A stretch of DNA of 64,000 nucleotides. It comes from Actinomycetales bacterium. Lineage in GTDB: Bacteria > Actinomycetota > Actinomycetes > Actinomycetales > Cellulomonadaceae. The stretch spans positions 62,001-126,000 of the forward strand of contig JAHLLI010000014.1 of assembly GCA_020444245.1 (NCBI GenBank), written 5' to 3'. The translations under genes were made by a program, and so were the position numbers. Under the pieces are notes generated by a model. That model made no database searches and was not told the DNA's origin. It saw only the letters and a program-made list of their open reading frames with translations. Positions 28,705-37,020 of this stretch are shown piece by piece (position 1 is the first letter of the stretch; every line of letters starts with the position of its first letter).

Positions 28705-30777
28705 GTGGCGACGACCCTGACGGACCCGCTGATCGGCCATGTGGTCGATGGGCGGTACGAGGTCGTCCGCAGGATCGCGCGCGGCGGGATGGCCACCGTG
28801 TACCTCGCCCGCGACCGCCGGCTGGACCGTGACGTCGCCCTCAAGGTGATGCACCCGCACCTGGCCGAGGGCACCTCCGGGGCGGAGTTCGTCGCCCGGT
28901 TCCGCCGCGAGGCCCGCACCGCCGCGCGGCTGGCCCACCACGGGCTTGTGGGTGTGCTGGACCAGGGTGTCGACGGCGACACGTCTTACCTGACCATGGA
29001 GTACGTCGAGGGCACCAACCTGCGCCAGCGCCTCGGCGAGCAGGGCGCCCTGACCGTCGACGAGGCCCTCCGGGTCGCCGAGGACGTGCTCGACGCGCTC
29101 ACGGTCGCCCACCAGGCGGGTCTGGTGCACCGCGACATCAAGCCGGAGAACGTCCTCATCGGGCCGCGCGACCGCATCAAGGTCGCCGACTTCGGCCTGG
29201 CCCGCGCGGTCACCGAGGTGACCTCGACCACGTCCGGGACCATCCTGGGCACGGTCGCCTACCTGGCGCCCGAGCTCGTGGCGCGCGGGGTGACCGACAC
29301 CCGCACCGACGTGTACGCCGTGGGCATCCTGCTGTACGAGATGCTCACCGGCACCCAGCCGTTCTCCGGCGAGACGCCGATCCAGGTCGCCTACCAGCAC
29401 GTGCACGCCGAGATGCCCGCGCCCTCGGACCGGGTCGACTGGCTCCCGATCGAGGTCGACGAGCTGGTGGCGGCGCTCGCCGCCCGCGACCCCGACGACC
29501 GCCCCCGTGACGCCGGCGCGGCCATGGAGCTGCTGCGGCGCGCCCGCGCGGACCTTGACGACGCGACCCTCGCCCGCCGCGCGGAGCCCGTCGCCATCGA
29601 GGCCGTGCCCGACGTCGAGGGCGGTGGACGGCACGGCATCGACGCGGACGAGGACGCGGATCCTGACGACGCCGGCAACGCGGTCGGAGCCCTCGCGGCA
29701 GGGGCCGCAGCCTCCGCCGTGGCGGACGTCGAGGACCCGGACGCGACCACGAAGCTCGACGTCCAGGCCCACCTCGCCGACGCCGACCCCGGCGCCGGCC
29801 TGAGCCGCACGGTCGCGCTGCGGATCGGCGAGGGCCTCGAGGCCGGCTCGGAACCGGCTCGGCGGCCGCGCCGGCGTCTGGTCGGCGTGGCCCTGATCGT
29901 CGCCGCCGTGCTCGGCCTCGCCGGCATCGGCTGGTGGTACATGGCCGAGGGGCCCGGAGCGTGGACGACGGTGCCCTCCGGCGTCGTCGGCGCCGAGCTG
30001 AGCGCGGCCGAGCAGGTGCTCACCCAGCACGGCCTGACCGTCGGCTCCACCGCCGAGGTCTTCGACCCCGCGATCCCCAAGGGCTCGGTGGTGAACACCG
30101 ACCCCGGGCAGGGCGACGCCGTCCGCAAGAACGGGACGGTCGACCTCCAGGTCTCCAAGGGCCCCGACCTGCGCGTCGTGCCGGCGGGCCTCGCCGGCAA
30201 ACCCGTCGCCGACGTCGTCGCCGCCCTGGAGAAGGCCGGTTTCACCGTGCCCGACCCCGAAGGCACGTATGACGACGTCGTCGCCAAGGGCAACGTCATC
30301 TCGATCCGCACCCAGGACGGCGCCGCCGAGGACGGCGCCCAGCTCCCGGTCGCCACGACGATCCTCGTGACGGTCTCCGACGGCCCCGCGCCCGTCAAGG
30401 TTCCCGACGTGATCGGCAAGGAGGCGGCCGCCGCGAAGGAGGCCCTGGAGCAGGTCGGGCTCAAGGTCGACGAGGCCCAGGACTACTCCGAGCAGTACCC
30501 GGCCGGTCAGGTCATGGCGCAGTCGCTCGAGCCGGACTCCACCTCGTACCGCACCCAGCACATCACGATCACCGTCTCGCAGGGCCCGCCGCTGATCGAG
30601 GTTCCCAACGTCGTCGGCAAGCAGTACCAGGACGCCAAGAAGGAGCTGGAGAAGCTCGGGCTGAAGGTCAAGAAGGAGAACGTGCTCGGCGGATTCTTCG
30701 GCACGGTACGAAGCCAGAGCATCGACAAGGGCACATCAGTGCCCAAGGGCACGGAGATCACGCTCACAGTCGTCTGA
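28705..30777 (+). CDS. PASTA-domain Ser/Thr protein kinase (PknL/PknB type)
   Basis: 690-residue receptor kinase. Kinase domain about 17-280: Gly loop IARGGMATVYLA (24-35), Lys47, HRDIKPEN with Asp144, DFG at 162-164, YLAPE. After an acidic juxtamembrane region comes a transmembrane helix (LVGVALIVAAVLGLAGIGWW, 393-412) and four extracellular PASTA repeats (about 422-487, 488-560, 561-628, 629-690) that sense muropeptides or lipid II. By context (prenyl synthase, Rv2175c-type protein) it corresponds to PknL, whose corynebacterial form also carries PASTA repeats. GTG start at 28705, 35 bp after the LysM gene. Confidence 0.93.
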   Translation: MATTLTDPLIGHVVDGRYEVVRRIARGGMATVYLARDRRLDRDVALKVMHPHLAEGTSGAEFVARFRREARTAARLAHHGLVGVLDQGVDGDTSYLTMEYVEGTNLRQRLGEQGALTVDEALRVAEDVLDALTVAHQAGLVHRDIKPENVLIGPRDRIKVADFGLARAVTEVTSTTSGTILGTVAYLAPELVARGVTDTRTDVYAVGILLYEMLTGTQPFSGETPIQVAYQHVHAEMPAPSDRVDWLPIEVDELVAALAARDPDDRPRDAGAAMELLRRARADLDDATLARRAEPVAIEAVPDVEGGGRHGIDADEDADPDDAGNAVGALAAGAAASAVADVEDPDATTKLDVQAHLADADPGAGLSRTVALRIGEGLEAGSEPARRPRRRLVGVALIVAAVLGLAGIGWWYMAEGPGAWTTVPSGVVGAELSAAEQVLTQHGLTVGSTAEVFDPAIPKGSVVNTDPGQGDAVRKNGTVDLQVSKGPDLRVVPAGLAGKPVADVVAALEKAGFTVPDPEGTYDDVVAKGNVISIRTQDGAAEDGAQLPVATTILVTVSDGPAPVKVPDVIGKEAAAAKEALEQVGLKVDEAQDYSEQYPAGQVMAQSLEPDSTSYRTQHITITVSQGPPLIEVPNVVGKQYQDAKKELEKLGLKVKKENVLGGFFGTVRSQSIDKGTSVPKGTEITLTVV

Positions 30778-30786
30778 GCCGGGCCC

Positions 30787-30853
30787 TCAGGCGGCTGACA
30801 GCGCCCGCTGCCTGCGCACGGCGACGCGCCAGCCCACCAGCACGCCGGCGCCG
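30787..30853 (-). pseudogene. Duplicated 3' fragment of the flippase-like gene; left direct repeat
   Basis: These 67 bp match 33702-33768, the last codons of the flippase-like gene, at 61 of 67 positions and in the same orientation. On the minus strand they encode AGVLVGWRVAVRRQRALSAA and a stop, against GAGVLVGWRVAVRRRGALSA in the intact gene. Similarity stops abruptly at 30853. The fragment has no start or fold of its own; it marks the left edge of the accessory islet. Confidence 0.8.
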
Positions 30854-31039
30854 CTCAGCCGGCGGTTCCGTCTGCGGGCGGAGCAAGACGATCGCCCAGC
30901 CTGCGCCCCGACGTGGTTGAGGCGTGCCGGCCGATCTCGACAACACCGACCCAGGCGCGCGCACCGCGCCATGAGCGGACGGCGCGACCGACGCCTGGCC
31001 GCCCGCTTTCGAACCGGTCGTCGGCGCGACACTTGCCGT

Positions 31040-31303
31040 GTGATCCAGGATCCGATGCCCCTCGTCAGGGGAGTCGTGTCGGCCTTGATGCTGCTCGAGC
31101 ACAGCGCCGACGACGAGATCAACCCGGATGTCGCGGTTCAGGGCATGGAGGCCATCGCCTATGCCCTGGGCGGCCTGGGCGACGACGACCGTGCTGTGGT
31201 CCGCCGGTGCCTCGATGACCTGGCGCGAGAAGCGGCAGACGCCGGCGATCCGGGCCAAGCGGAGTTCCTGCGCAGCACGCCGTTCGCGCTGGGTTGGGAG
31301 TAG
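31040..31303 (+). CDS. Small acidic protein of unknown function
   Basis: 87 residues from GTG 31040, helical and acidic in its second half (LLEHSADDEINPDVAVQGME, YALGGLGDDDRAVVRRCLDD, then AEFLRSTPFALGWE at the end). The frame extends upstream to 30917 but that part is Arg-rich and looks noncoding. No family recognised. First gene of the islet bounded by the 67-bp direct repeat; a palindromic repeat copy follows it at 31361. Confidence 0.55.
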   Translation: MIQDPMPLVRGVVSALMLLEHSADDEINPDVAVQGMEAIAYALGGLGDDDRAVVRRCLDDLAREAADAGDPGQAEFLRSTPFALGWE

Positions 31304-31360
31304 GCGTTCCGAAGGGTTCGCGCTCCGCATCACTCCGCGTGAGCAGATGCCGCGTCAGCG

Positions 31361-31417
31361 GCATGAGCGGATGACGCTATGCCGCCATGCCATCTGCGGC
31401 ACGGCATGAGCGGATGG
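31361..31417 (+). repeat. Dispersed palindromic repeat, copy R3
   Basis: Core GCATGAGCGGATGACGCT, then ATGCCGCCATGCCATCTGCG and a repeated GGCATGAGCGGATGG at the right end. The GCGGCAT at 31358-31364 pairs with ATGCCGC at 31379-31385. It lies between two islet genes. Nearly identical to R4 (32155-32208). Confidence 0.8.
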
Positions 31418-31477
31418 CTCTACGACCAGGTGCTCGTGCCTGCGCTTGGGCGCGGGTTCGGGTGGCAGACTCGCGGT

Positions 31478-32152
31478 GTGGATGAGGGGGCGTCCGTCAG
31501 ACCCGCGGCGCAGGCGGTCGACTCTGGACCCGGTGGTGCCTCCCGGGTGTTGCTGGGACCGCCCAGGCCCCAGATCATCGTGGTGAGCGCCATGGCCGTC
31601 CTCGTGCTGACCTTCATCGGCGTCGCGGTCCCCGTCTCCGATCAGGGCGGCTACCGCAGCTTCCCCGGCTACATGGCCTTCCTGGCCGTGGGCGCGTGGG
31701 CGATGGTGCTCGCCGCCACGACGCGGATCGAGGCGCAGGGATCCGATCTCGTCCTGGTGAACTTCGCCACCGTCCGGCGCCTGCCCCGGTCGGAGATCGT
31801 GGGCGTCGACGGCACGAACGGGGTGGTGGTCCACACCACCAGCGGGACCTACGAGGCCACCGGGTACGGCGGGTCGCTCGCCCAGAACTTCGTGCACAGC
31901 CGCCGGTACGCGCGGGTCGCAGCACGCATCCAGGAGTGGGCCGGTGTCGGTGGCACCGCGACCCGGCCGCCGACGTTCGAGGTACTCGACGCAGTGGGCC
32001 GGTCGGGCCGCCACCGTCAGATCCGGGTCCCCGCCCGCCCCAGGCGGCTGCTCGTCATCGGCCTACCCGTCGCGGCCGTCGCCACCCAGGCACTGGGAGT
32101 CGTGCTGTGGCTCAACTCCGACACGCTCCTCGGCCTCCTACTCGAGCACTGA
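31478..32152 (+). CDS. Membrane protein with PH-like domain
   Basis: 224 residues from GTG 31478. Two N-terminal transmembrane segments (PQIIVVSAMAVLVLTFIGVA and YMAFLAVGAWAMVLAATT) lead into a cytoplasmic beta-rich segment (IEAQGSDLVLVNFATVRRLP, RSEIVGVDGTNGVVVHTTSG) that resembles bacterial PH-like domains; one more hydrophobic helix lies near the C-terminus (LLVIGLPVAAVATQALGVVL). Function unknown. Islet gene, flanked by repeat copies R3 and R4; the latter begins 3 bp after its stop. Confidence 0.65.
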   Translation: MDEGASVRPAAQAVDSGPGGASRVLLGPPRPQIIVVSAMAVLVLTFIGVAVPVSDQGGYRSFPGYMAFLAVGAWAMVLAATTRIEAQGSDLVLVNFATVRRLPRSEIVGVDGTNGVVVHTTSGTYEATGYGGSLAQNFVHSRRYARVAARIQEWAGVGGTATRPPTFEVLDAVGRSGRHRQIRVPARPRRLLVIGLPVAAVATQALGVVLWLNSDTLLGLLLEH

Positions 32153-32154
32153 TC

Positions 32155-32208
32155 GCGGCATGAGCGGACGACGCTATGCCGCCATGCCATCTGCGGCATG
32201 AGCGCGCG
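32155..32208 (+). repeat. Dispersed palindromic repeat, copy R4
   Basis: GCGGCAT (32155-32161), 14 bases, ATGCCGC (32176-32182), 10 bases, GCGGCAT (32193-32199), then GAGCGCGCG. Two overlapping hairpins can form from the shared middle arm. Best-preserved copy; starts 3 bp after the stop of the preceding gene. Confidence 0.82.
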
Positions 32209-32303
32209 TTTCGGGGTCCTGCCAGTGGGGCGAGTCGGGAAGGACTGTGACGGGTGATCGGCGGCGGCTCACGTCTTCGCGCGCGGGTGCCGATGCTGGT
32301 GTG

Positions 32304-32933
32304 GTGAGTGAGCAGGGGGCCAGGGTCGGCAGCGCGGTGTTCCTGGACCGGCTGGGTCGAGCCTGGCCGTGGGTCGTGGGCCTGTCGGCCGCCGTGGGCA
32401 TCGTCGTCGGGCGCGCCCTTCCGGGGAACGGCGTCGTCACCGTCGTTGCGGTTGCGTGGTTCCTGGGCATCGCGCTGGCGGTCGCAACGACGGCGGTGTG
32501 GTGGCGACGGGCCGTCGCGCGGGTCCGTCGGGCTCGACCGGCCGCGCTGGTCATCCCGGGCTGGGCAGCGGCGACGACGCTGTCACGGCTGCGCGACGCG
32601 CCCGGGGTGGGCCCGAGGGCGGCCCGCCTGCGGGTCGCCTTCGTCGCGACCGAACGCTCCCTGGAGCTGTGGCGCCTGGACACCAGCACCAGGGTGATCG
32701 CGTTCGCGTGGACCCAGGTGGCCGGCGTCGAGGTCCGGTCACTCGCGCGCGGCCCGTTCACCTCGGGCATCCTGGCGGTCCGCCTGCAGGACGGCACGGA
32801 GCTGGGCCTCCAACCGCTCGAACCCTGGGCCGGAGGCCCGCCACGCGAGCCAGACGACACTACCGAGCCGACCTACGCCGACCACCTCGCCGCCCGCCTG
32901 CGAGCCACGCAGGAGCGAACCGCCGAGACCTGA
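32304..32933 (+). CDS. Membrane protein of unknown function, PH-like
   Basis: 209 residues from GTG 32304 (GTG 32247 and 32301 are also possible). Two adjacent hydrophobic helices (WPWVVGLSAAVGIVVGRALP, VVTVVAVAWFLGIALAVATT) are followed by a basic stretch and a soluble beta-rich domain (RVAFVATERSLELWRLDTST, VIAFAWTQVAGVEVRSLARG) reminiscent of the PH-like part of the preceding gene. The two may be distant paralogues. Islet gene; half a palindromic repeat follows it at 32958. Confidence 0.62.
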   Translation: MSEQGARVGSAVFLDRLGRAWPWVVGLSAAVGIVVGRALPGNGVVTVVAVAWFLGIALAVATTAVWWRRAVARVRRARPAALVIPGWAAATTLSRLRDAPGVGPRAARLRVAFVATERSLELWRLDTSTRVIAFAWTQVAGVEVRSLARGPFTSGILAVRLQDGTELGLQPLEPWAGGPPREPDDTTEPTYADHLAARLRATQERTAET

Positions 32934-32957
32934 CGGAATCCCACGCCCCACGCGCAC

Positions 32958-32979
32958 TATCTGCGGCGATGAGCGTGCG
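32958..32979 (+). repeat. Palindromic repeat, partial copy R5
   Basis: TATCTGCGGCGATGAGCGTG matches the right end of R4 (CATCTGCGGCATGAGCGCG) with a one-base insertion. Only the right half is present. Confidence 0.5.
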
Positions 32980-33008
32980 AGCGAAGGTTGGCGCGGGCAA
33001 ACGCCCGG

Positions 33009-33569
33009 TCAGTCACGCCGCCCTCGCTGCGCCAGTTCGAGCCAGGCAGGGTAGTCATGCGATTGCCCGTGATCGGAAGCGCCGAGCATCACGTGTCCAT
33101 CGTCAGTCCCCAAGACCCATCGCTCCGTCTCGTTGACCAGGGACACGGCGTCATCGGTCGAGAGGATCAGGAACCCGTCTCGTCGACCAGCCCGAGGCCG
33201 CCAATCAGCTTCGGTCAACGACCACGGCGGGCTGACGTCCGCGAACAGCTCGATCCAGCCGGACCCGAGCCAGGACGCCAACACTGACTTGCACTCCTCG
33301 GGCGACCAGGGACCGTGGACGACCGTGCTCCCCGTTCCCATGACGTCGACCGCTCCCAGCGGAAGTTCGTGGAGAGGCGCACCCTCCCAGACTGACGCGT
33401 ACATCTCCGAGACCAGGTCCAGCCAGCGCGACGGCTCACTAGGCACAGAAGGAGTATCGCTCCCACTCAATCTGGCCTTCACGCACATCGGCAGATCCGG
33501 ATGCGACGGCGGAGCTTCGTAGCGCCTTCCGTGACGGAACATCCGGGCAAGACGGGCCCTCGTGGTCAT
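33009..33569 (-). CDS. Hypothetical protein
   Basis: 186 residues from ATG 33569; an internal start near MCVKARLSGSD (about residue 28) is possible because the first part is Arg-rich. The body reads as a soluble globular protein with many Trp residues (SRWLDLVSEMYASVWEGAPL, HGPWSPEECKSVLASWLGSG, FADVSPPWSLTEADWRPRAG) and an end like an immunity or SMI1-type protein (DGFLILSTDDAVSLVNETER). I do not recognise the family. Last gene of the islet, opposite in direction to the other three, and less extreme in GC at third positions. Confidence 0.6.
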   Translation of the reverse strand: MTTRARLARMFRHGRRYEAPPSHPDLPMCVKARLSGSDTPSVPSEPSRWLDLVSEMYASVWEGAPLHELPLGAVDVMGTGSTVVHGPWSPEECKSVLASWLGSGWIELFADVSPPWSLTEADWRPRAGRRDGFLILSTDDAVSLVNETERWVLGTDDGHVMLGASDHGQSHDYPAWLELAQRGRRD

Positions 33570-33701
33570 CGGCTATGACCGGACGGATCGCGGCGCGCCG
33601 CCGGTCGCACCTCGATCGCACTCGGGGCCGCCGGGGCCTGACACAGCGGACCACAACCCCGCCACCGAACTCACCATCACCTGAGCAGCCGCCCGGCGCC
33701 G

Positions 33702-33768
33702 TCAGGCGGCTGAGAGCGCTCCCCGCCTGCGCACCGCGACGCGCCAGCCCACCAGCACACCGGCGCCG
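33702..33768 (-). repeat. Right copy of the 67-bp islet-flanking direct repeat
   Basis: The 3' end of the flippase-like gene; its second copy is at 30787-30853, with 6 mismatches in 67 bp and an offset of 2915 bp. The repeats bracket the four unknown genes. Confidence 0.8.
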
Positions 33769-34736
33769 ATCGGGATCTCCAGGACCACGGTGTACAGCCC
33801 GAACAGCAGCACGGCCGCGACCGCGGCGGCCGGCGGCGCGCCGAGCGCCACCAGCAGGGCACCCACCCCGGCCTCGGTGACGCCCAGGCCGCCGGGGGTG
33901 ATCGGCAGGACGGACAGCAGCCGGCCCGCGGCGAACGCCAGCAGGGCGACGGTGAGCCCGACCCCCGCCCCCACGGTGGTCAGGCACGCCAGCAGCAGGG
34001 CGAACTGCAGCAGCAGCTGGACCACCGCGGCCACCGACAGCCGGGCCCAACGGTCCCGGATCACCGCTCCGGACCGGCCGATGGCCACGTCGACCCCGCG
34101 GGCCAGCCGGCCCAGCAGACCCGGGTGCGTGCGGCCGGCCAGCCACCGTCGCAGGGGCGGCGCGGCGAGCGCCGCGGTGGCGGCGCCGACCACCAGCAGG
34201 GCGACCGCGGCGACCACCACGATGGGATGCGCCAGCGCGGGCAGGCCACCCGCGGCGACCATCACGAGCGCGGCGAGGAGCGGCACGGCGAGCCGCGCCA
34301 CGGCCATCGTGATCGTGGTCACCAACGTGTACGTGGAGAACTCCGTGCGGCCGAAACCCCACGAGCGCAGCATCGCCCAGTTCACCGCAAGGCTGATCGG
34401 CCCACCCACCGGCACCGAGGCGGAGACCGCGCTGCTGCCCGTGTTCAGGGCCACCGCCTGCCGGTACCGCAGGCCGGGGAGCGCACCGGTCTGCACCACG
34501 GCGTGCGCCAGGACCGTCGTGAACCACAGCACCGCGAGCCCGACGAGGATCTCCGGCCGGATCCCGCTGACCAGCGCGCCCACGTCCGGCCACGTCGTGC
34601 CCGCGATCCTGGGCAGGGAGCCGAGCAGACCCACGAGCACCGCCAGCCCGAGCAGGCCGAGTCCCACCCTGCCGAGGACCGCCCAGCGCCCCCTCGGCGT
34701 GCCCGGCTCGGCCAAAGGCTCGACGACCTCGGTCAT
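33702..34736 (-). CDS. Flippase-like integral membrane protein (UPF0104/LPG synthase TM family)
   Basis: 344 residues, about eight transmembrane helices, of the lysylphosphatidylglycerol synthase transmembrane/UPF0104 family (AglD, YbhN). Signatures: SSAVSASVPVGGPISLAVNW and the C-terminal LLSVLPITPGGLGVTEAGVG. Members without the soluble synthetase domain, as here, are thought to move or handle lipid-linked substrates. ATG 34736 overlaps the stop of the PIG-L gene (ATGA), so the two are coupled; a deacetylase acting on a lipid-linked sugar would fit. Its 3' end is the source of the islet direct repeat. Confidence 0.82.
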   Translation of the reverse strand: MTEVVEPLAEPGTPRGRWAVLGRVGLGLLGLAVLVGLLGSLPRIAGTTWPDVGALVSGIRPEILVGLAVLWFTTVLAHAVVQTGALPGLRYRQAVALNTGSSAVSASVPVGGPISLAVNWAMLRSWGFGRTEFSTYTLVTTITMAVARLAVPLLAALVMVAAGGLPALAHPIVVVAAVALLVVGAATAALAAPPLRRWLAGRTHPGLLGRLARGVDVAIGRSGAVIRDRWARLSVAAVVQLLLQFALLLACLTTVGAGVGLTVALLAFAAGRLLSVLPITPGGLGVTEAGVGALLVALGAPPAAAVAAVLLFGLYTVVLEIPIGAGVLVGWRVAVRRRGALSAA

Positions 34737-35557
34737 GAGACCTGCCGATCCAGCACCCCGGTGCGACGCGACCGCGAGCCGTGCAGCGAGCCGAGCAGCT
34801 CCTCGAGCACGTCCTGCCCGCGGTCGCCGCGGTGGATGAACCACTCGCGGCCGAGCACGGCCTTGAACAGTGGGTCCGGCAGGGCCAGCAGCATGCGCAG
34901 CGTGCGCAGCCCCGGGCCCAGCTGGCTGCGGTGCGCGGCGATCGCGGCGCGCTTGGCGTCGGCGAACGGGCGCACGTCGACCCGGAACGTCGAGCGGTCG
35001 GGGTCGGGCGGCGGGCGGCGGTCCAGGCCCGCGGGGAGCAGCGGGAACCAGGGCGTCCCGGCCAGCAGCACCCGCGGGTCGACGGTCGCCTCGAGCACCA
35101 GGGGCGTCCCGGCGAGCTCCGCGGCCCTGATCCCCACGCGATGGACCTGGAGGTGGTCCGGGTGCCCGTAGCCACCGGCCGGGTCGTAGACCGTGAGCAC
35201 GTCGGCGTCCTCGCGTCGCAGCACCGCCGCGAGCCGCTGCGCCGCAGGTTCGACCTCAAGGTGCGCGAAGCCGTCGAGCCCGGACGCGAGGGCGTCGATC
35301 CCCGAGTCCAGGTAGCCGAGGATCTCGTGGTGCGCGCACCCCATCGCCGCGGCGGCCTCCGCCAGCTCCTGCGCCCGCAGCACCGCGAGCGCCGGGCCCG
35401 TGCCGGACCGCGGGTCCGCAAGCCCCTGCTCCCCCGCCGTCGCCGTCACCAGCACCGTCCGGTGACCGGCCGCGGCCAGGGCGGCCAGCGTGCCGGCGGT
35501 CAGGATCGCCTCGTCGTCGGGGTGTGCGTGGAATGAGACGACTGTCCTGCTCGGCAT
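34733..35557 (-). CDS. PIG-L family deacetylase
   Basis: 274-residue zinc-dependent N-acetylglucosaminyl deacetylase-like enzyme. Metal motifs: SFHAHPDDEAI (8-18; His-Pro-Asp-Asp) and GGYGHPDHLQVHRVG (about 127-141). Family members include MshB (mycothiol synthesis) and Mca; substrate is not clear here. ATG 35557 has AGGA upstream; the frame further upstream is a shadow of aroG. Coupled to the flippase-like gene. Confidence 0.87.
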   Translation of the reverse strand: MPSRTVVSFHAHPDDEAILTAGTLAALAAAGHRTVLVTATAGEQGLADPRSGTGPALAVLRAQELAEAAAAMGCAHHEILGYLDSGIDALASGLDGFAHLEVEPAAQRLAAVLRREDADVLTVYDPAGGYGHPDHLQVHRVGIRAAELAGTPLVLEATVDPRVLLAGTPWFPLLPAGLDRRPPPDPDRSTFRVDVRPFADAKRAAIAAHRSQLGPGLRTLRMLLALPDPLFKAVLGREWFIHRGDRGQDVLEELLGSLHGSRSRRTGVLDRQVS

Positions 35558-35667
35558 CGGTCCTGGCTCCTGATCATCCGACGGCAGGGCCATCGGACCG
35601 CACCCGGCTGGGAAGAACCTGGGAACGGCGGCGCACAGCCCGGACCGGGCGGGCATTCGGGCGACGC

Positions 35668-37020
35668 TCAGCGTTCGCGCAGCATCTCCGCGACCTGGAA
35701 AGCCATCTCCAGCGACTGCTGGTGGTTCAGCCGCGGGTCGACGAGCGTCTCGTACCGGCGCGACAGGCCCTCGTCGTCGATCTGCTCCGACCCGCCGAGC
35801 ACCTCGGTGACGTCGTCCCCGGTGAGCTCGACGTGGATCCCACCCGGCACGGACCCGACGGCCCGGTGCACCTCGAAGAAGCCGCGCACCTCGTCCAGGA
35901 CGTCCTCGAACCGCCGGGTCTTGTACCCGGAGGCCGAGGTGATCGTGTTCCCGTGCATCGGGTCGCTCACCCACGTGACCGGCCGGCCGGAGGCAGTGAC
36001 CTTCTCCACCAGCGGCGGCAGGGCATCGCGGATGCGCCCGGCCCCCATCCTGGTGATGAACGTCAGACGCCCGGGCCTGTCGTCCGGGTTGAGGCGGTCC
36101 ATGAGCGCCAGCGCGTCGTCGGCGGTCGTGGTCGGGCCGAGCTTGACCCCGATCGGGTTGCACACCCGGGACAGGAAGTCCACGTGCGCGCCGTCGAGCT
36201 GGCGGGTCCGCTCGCCGATCCACACGAAGTGCGCCGAGCAGTCGTAGGCGGTGCCGGTGCGCGAGTCGATCCGGGTCAGCGGGCGCTCGTAGTCCAGGAG
36301 CAGCGCCTCGTGGCTGGAGAAGAACTCCACGGTGCGCAGCGCGTCGAAGTCGGCGCCCGCGGCCGCCATGAAGCGGATCGCGCGGTCGATCTCGCCGGCC
36401 AGCTGCTCGTACCGGGCGTAGGACGGGTTGGCGGTGAAGCCGCGGTTCCACTCGTGCACGCGCCGCAGGTCGGCGAACCCGCCCTGCGTGAACGCGCGGA
36501 TCAGGTTCAGCGTCGCGGACGAGCGGTGGTACGCCGTGAGCATCCGCAGCGGGTCCGGCGTGCGGGCCTCGACGGTGAACTCGTGCGCGTTGACCGCGTC
36601 GCCCCGGTAGGCGGGCAGCGTGACGCCGTCGCGGGTCTCGGTGTCCACCGAGCGCGGCTTGGCGTACTGGCCCGCCATCCGGCCCATCTTCACGATGGGC
36701 AGGCTCGCGCCGTAGGTCAGCACGACCGCCATCTGCAGGATCGTCTTGATCTTGTTGCGGATGTTGTCGGCCGTCGCGTCGGCCAGCGTCTCGGCGCAGT
36801 CCCCGCCCTGGAGCAGGAACGCCTCGCCCCGACCGGCCGCGGCCAGCCGTTCGGTGAGCACGTCAGCCTCGCCGGCGAACACCAGGGGCGGCTCGCAGGC
36901 CAGTCGCGCCGTGGCGTCAGCCACCGCTGCGGGGTCGGGCCAGTCGGGCTGCTGCTCGGCCCGCAGGGTGCGCCAGACGTCCAGGCTCTCGATCAGGCCG
37001 GGCTCCGGCTCGACGCTCAT
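35668..37020 (-). CDS. aroG: Class II DAHP synthase
   Basis: Condenses phosphoenolpyruvate and erythrose-4-phosphate in the first step of the shikimate pathway. 450 residues, usual for the class II (plant/actinobacterial) type. Visible motifs: LLQGGDCAETLAD (metal Cys), KMGRMAGQYAKPRS, FFSSHEALLLDYE, CNPIGVKLGPTT, TWVSDPMHGNT and the metal-binding GGIHVELTGDDVTE. ATG 37020 overlaps the stop of the PPi-PFK gene (ATGA), a coupling of glycolytic flux control and PEP use. Confidence 0.95.
   Translation of the reverse strand: MSVEPEPGLIESLDVWRTLRAEQQPDWPDPAAVADATARLACEPPLVFAGEADVLTERLAAAGRGEAFLLQGGDCAETLADATADNIRNKIKTILQMAVVLTYGASLPIVKMGRMAGQYAKPRSVDTETRDGVTLPAYRGDAVNAHEFTVEARTPDPLRMLTAYHRSSATLNLIRAFTQGGFADLRRVHEWNRGFTANPSYARYEQLAGEIDRAIRFMAAAGADFDALRTVEFFSSHEALLLDYERPLTRIDSRTGTAYDCSAHFVWIGERTRQLDGAHVDFLSRVCNPIGVKLGPTTTADDALALMDRLNPDDRPGRLTFITRMGAGRIRDALPPLVEKVTASGRPVTWVSDPMHGNTITSASGYKTRRFEDVLDEVRGFFEVHRAVGSVPGGIHVELTGDDVTEVLGGSEQIDDEGLSRRYETLVDPRLNHQQSLEMAFQVAEMLRER

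Noticed and set aside
31361-32208. Integron attC sites
   Set aside because: The palindromic repeats lack the GTTRRRY/RYYYAAC core sites and no integrase gene is in the window; only the layout is cassette-like.
33566-33610. Another copy of the palindromic repeat
   Set aside because: It shares only short words such as GGACGGATC with the family and lacks the CATGAGCGG and ATGCCGCC blocks.
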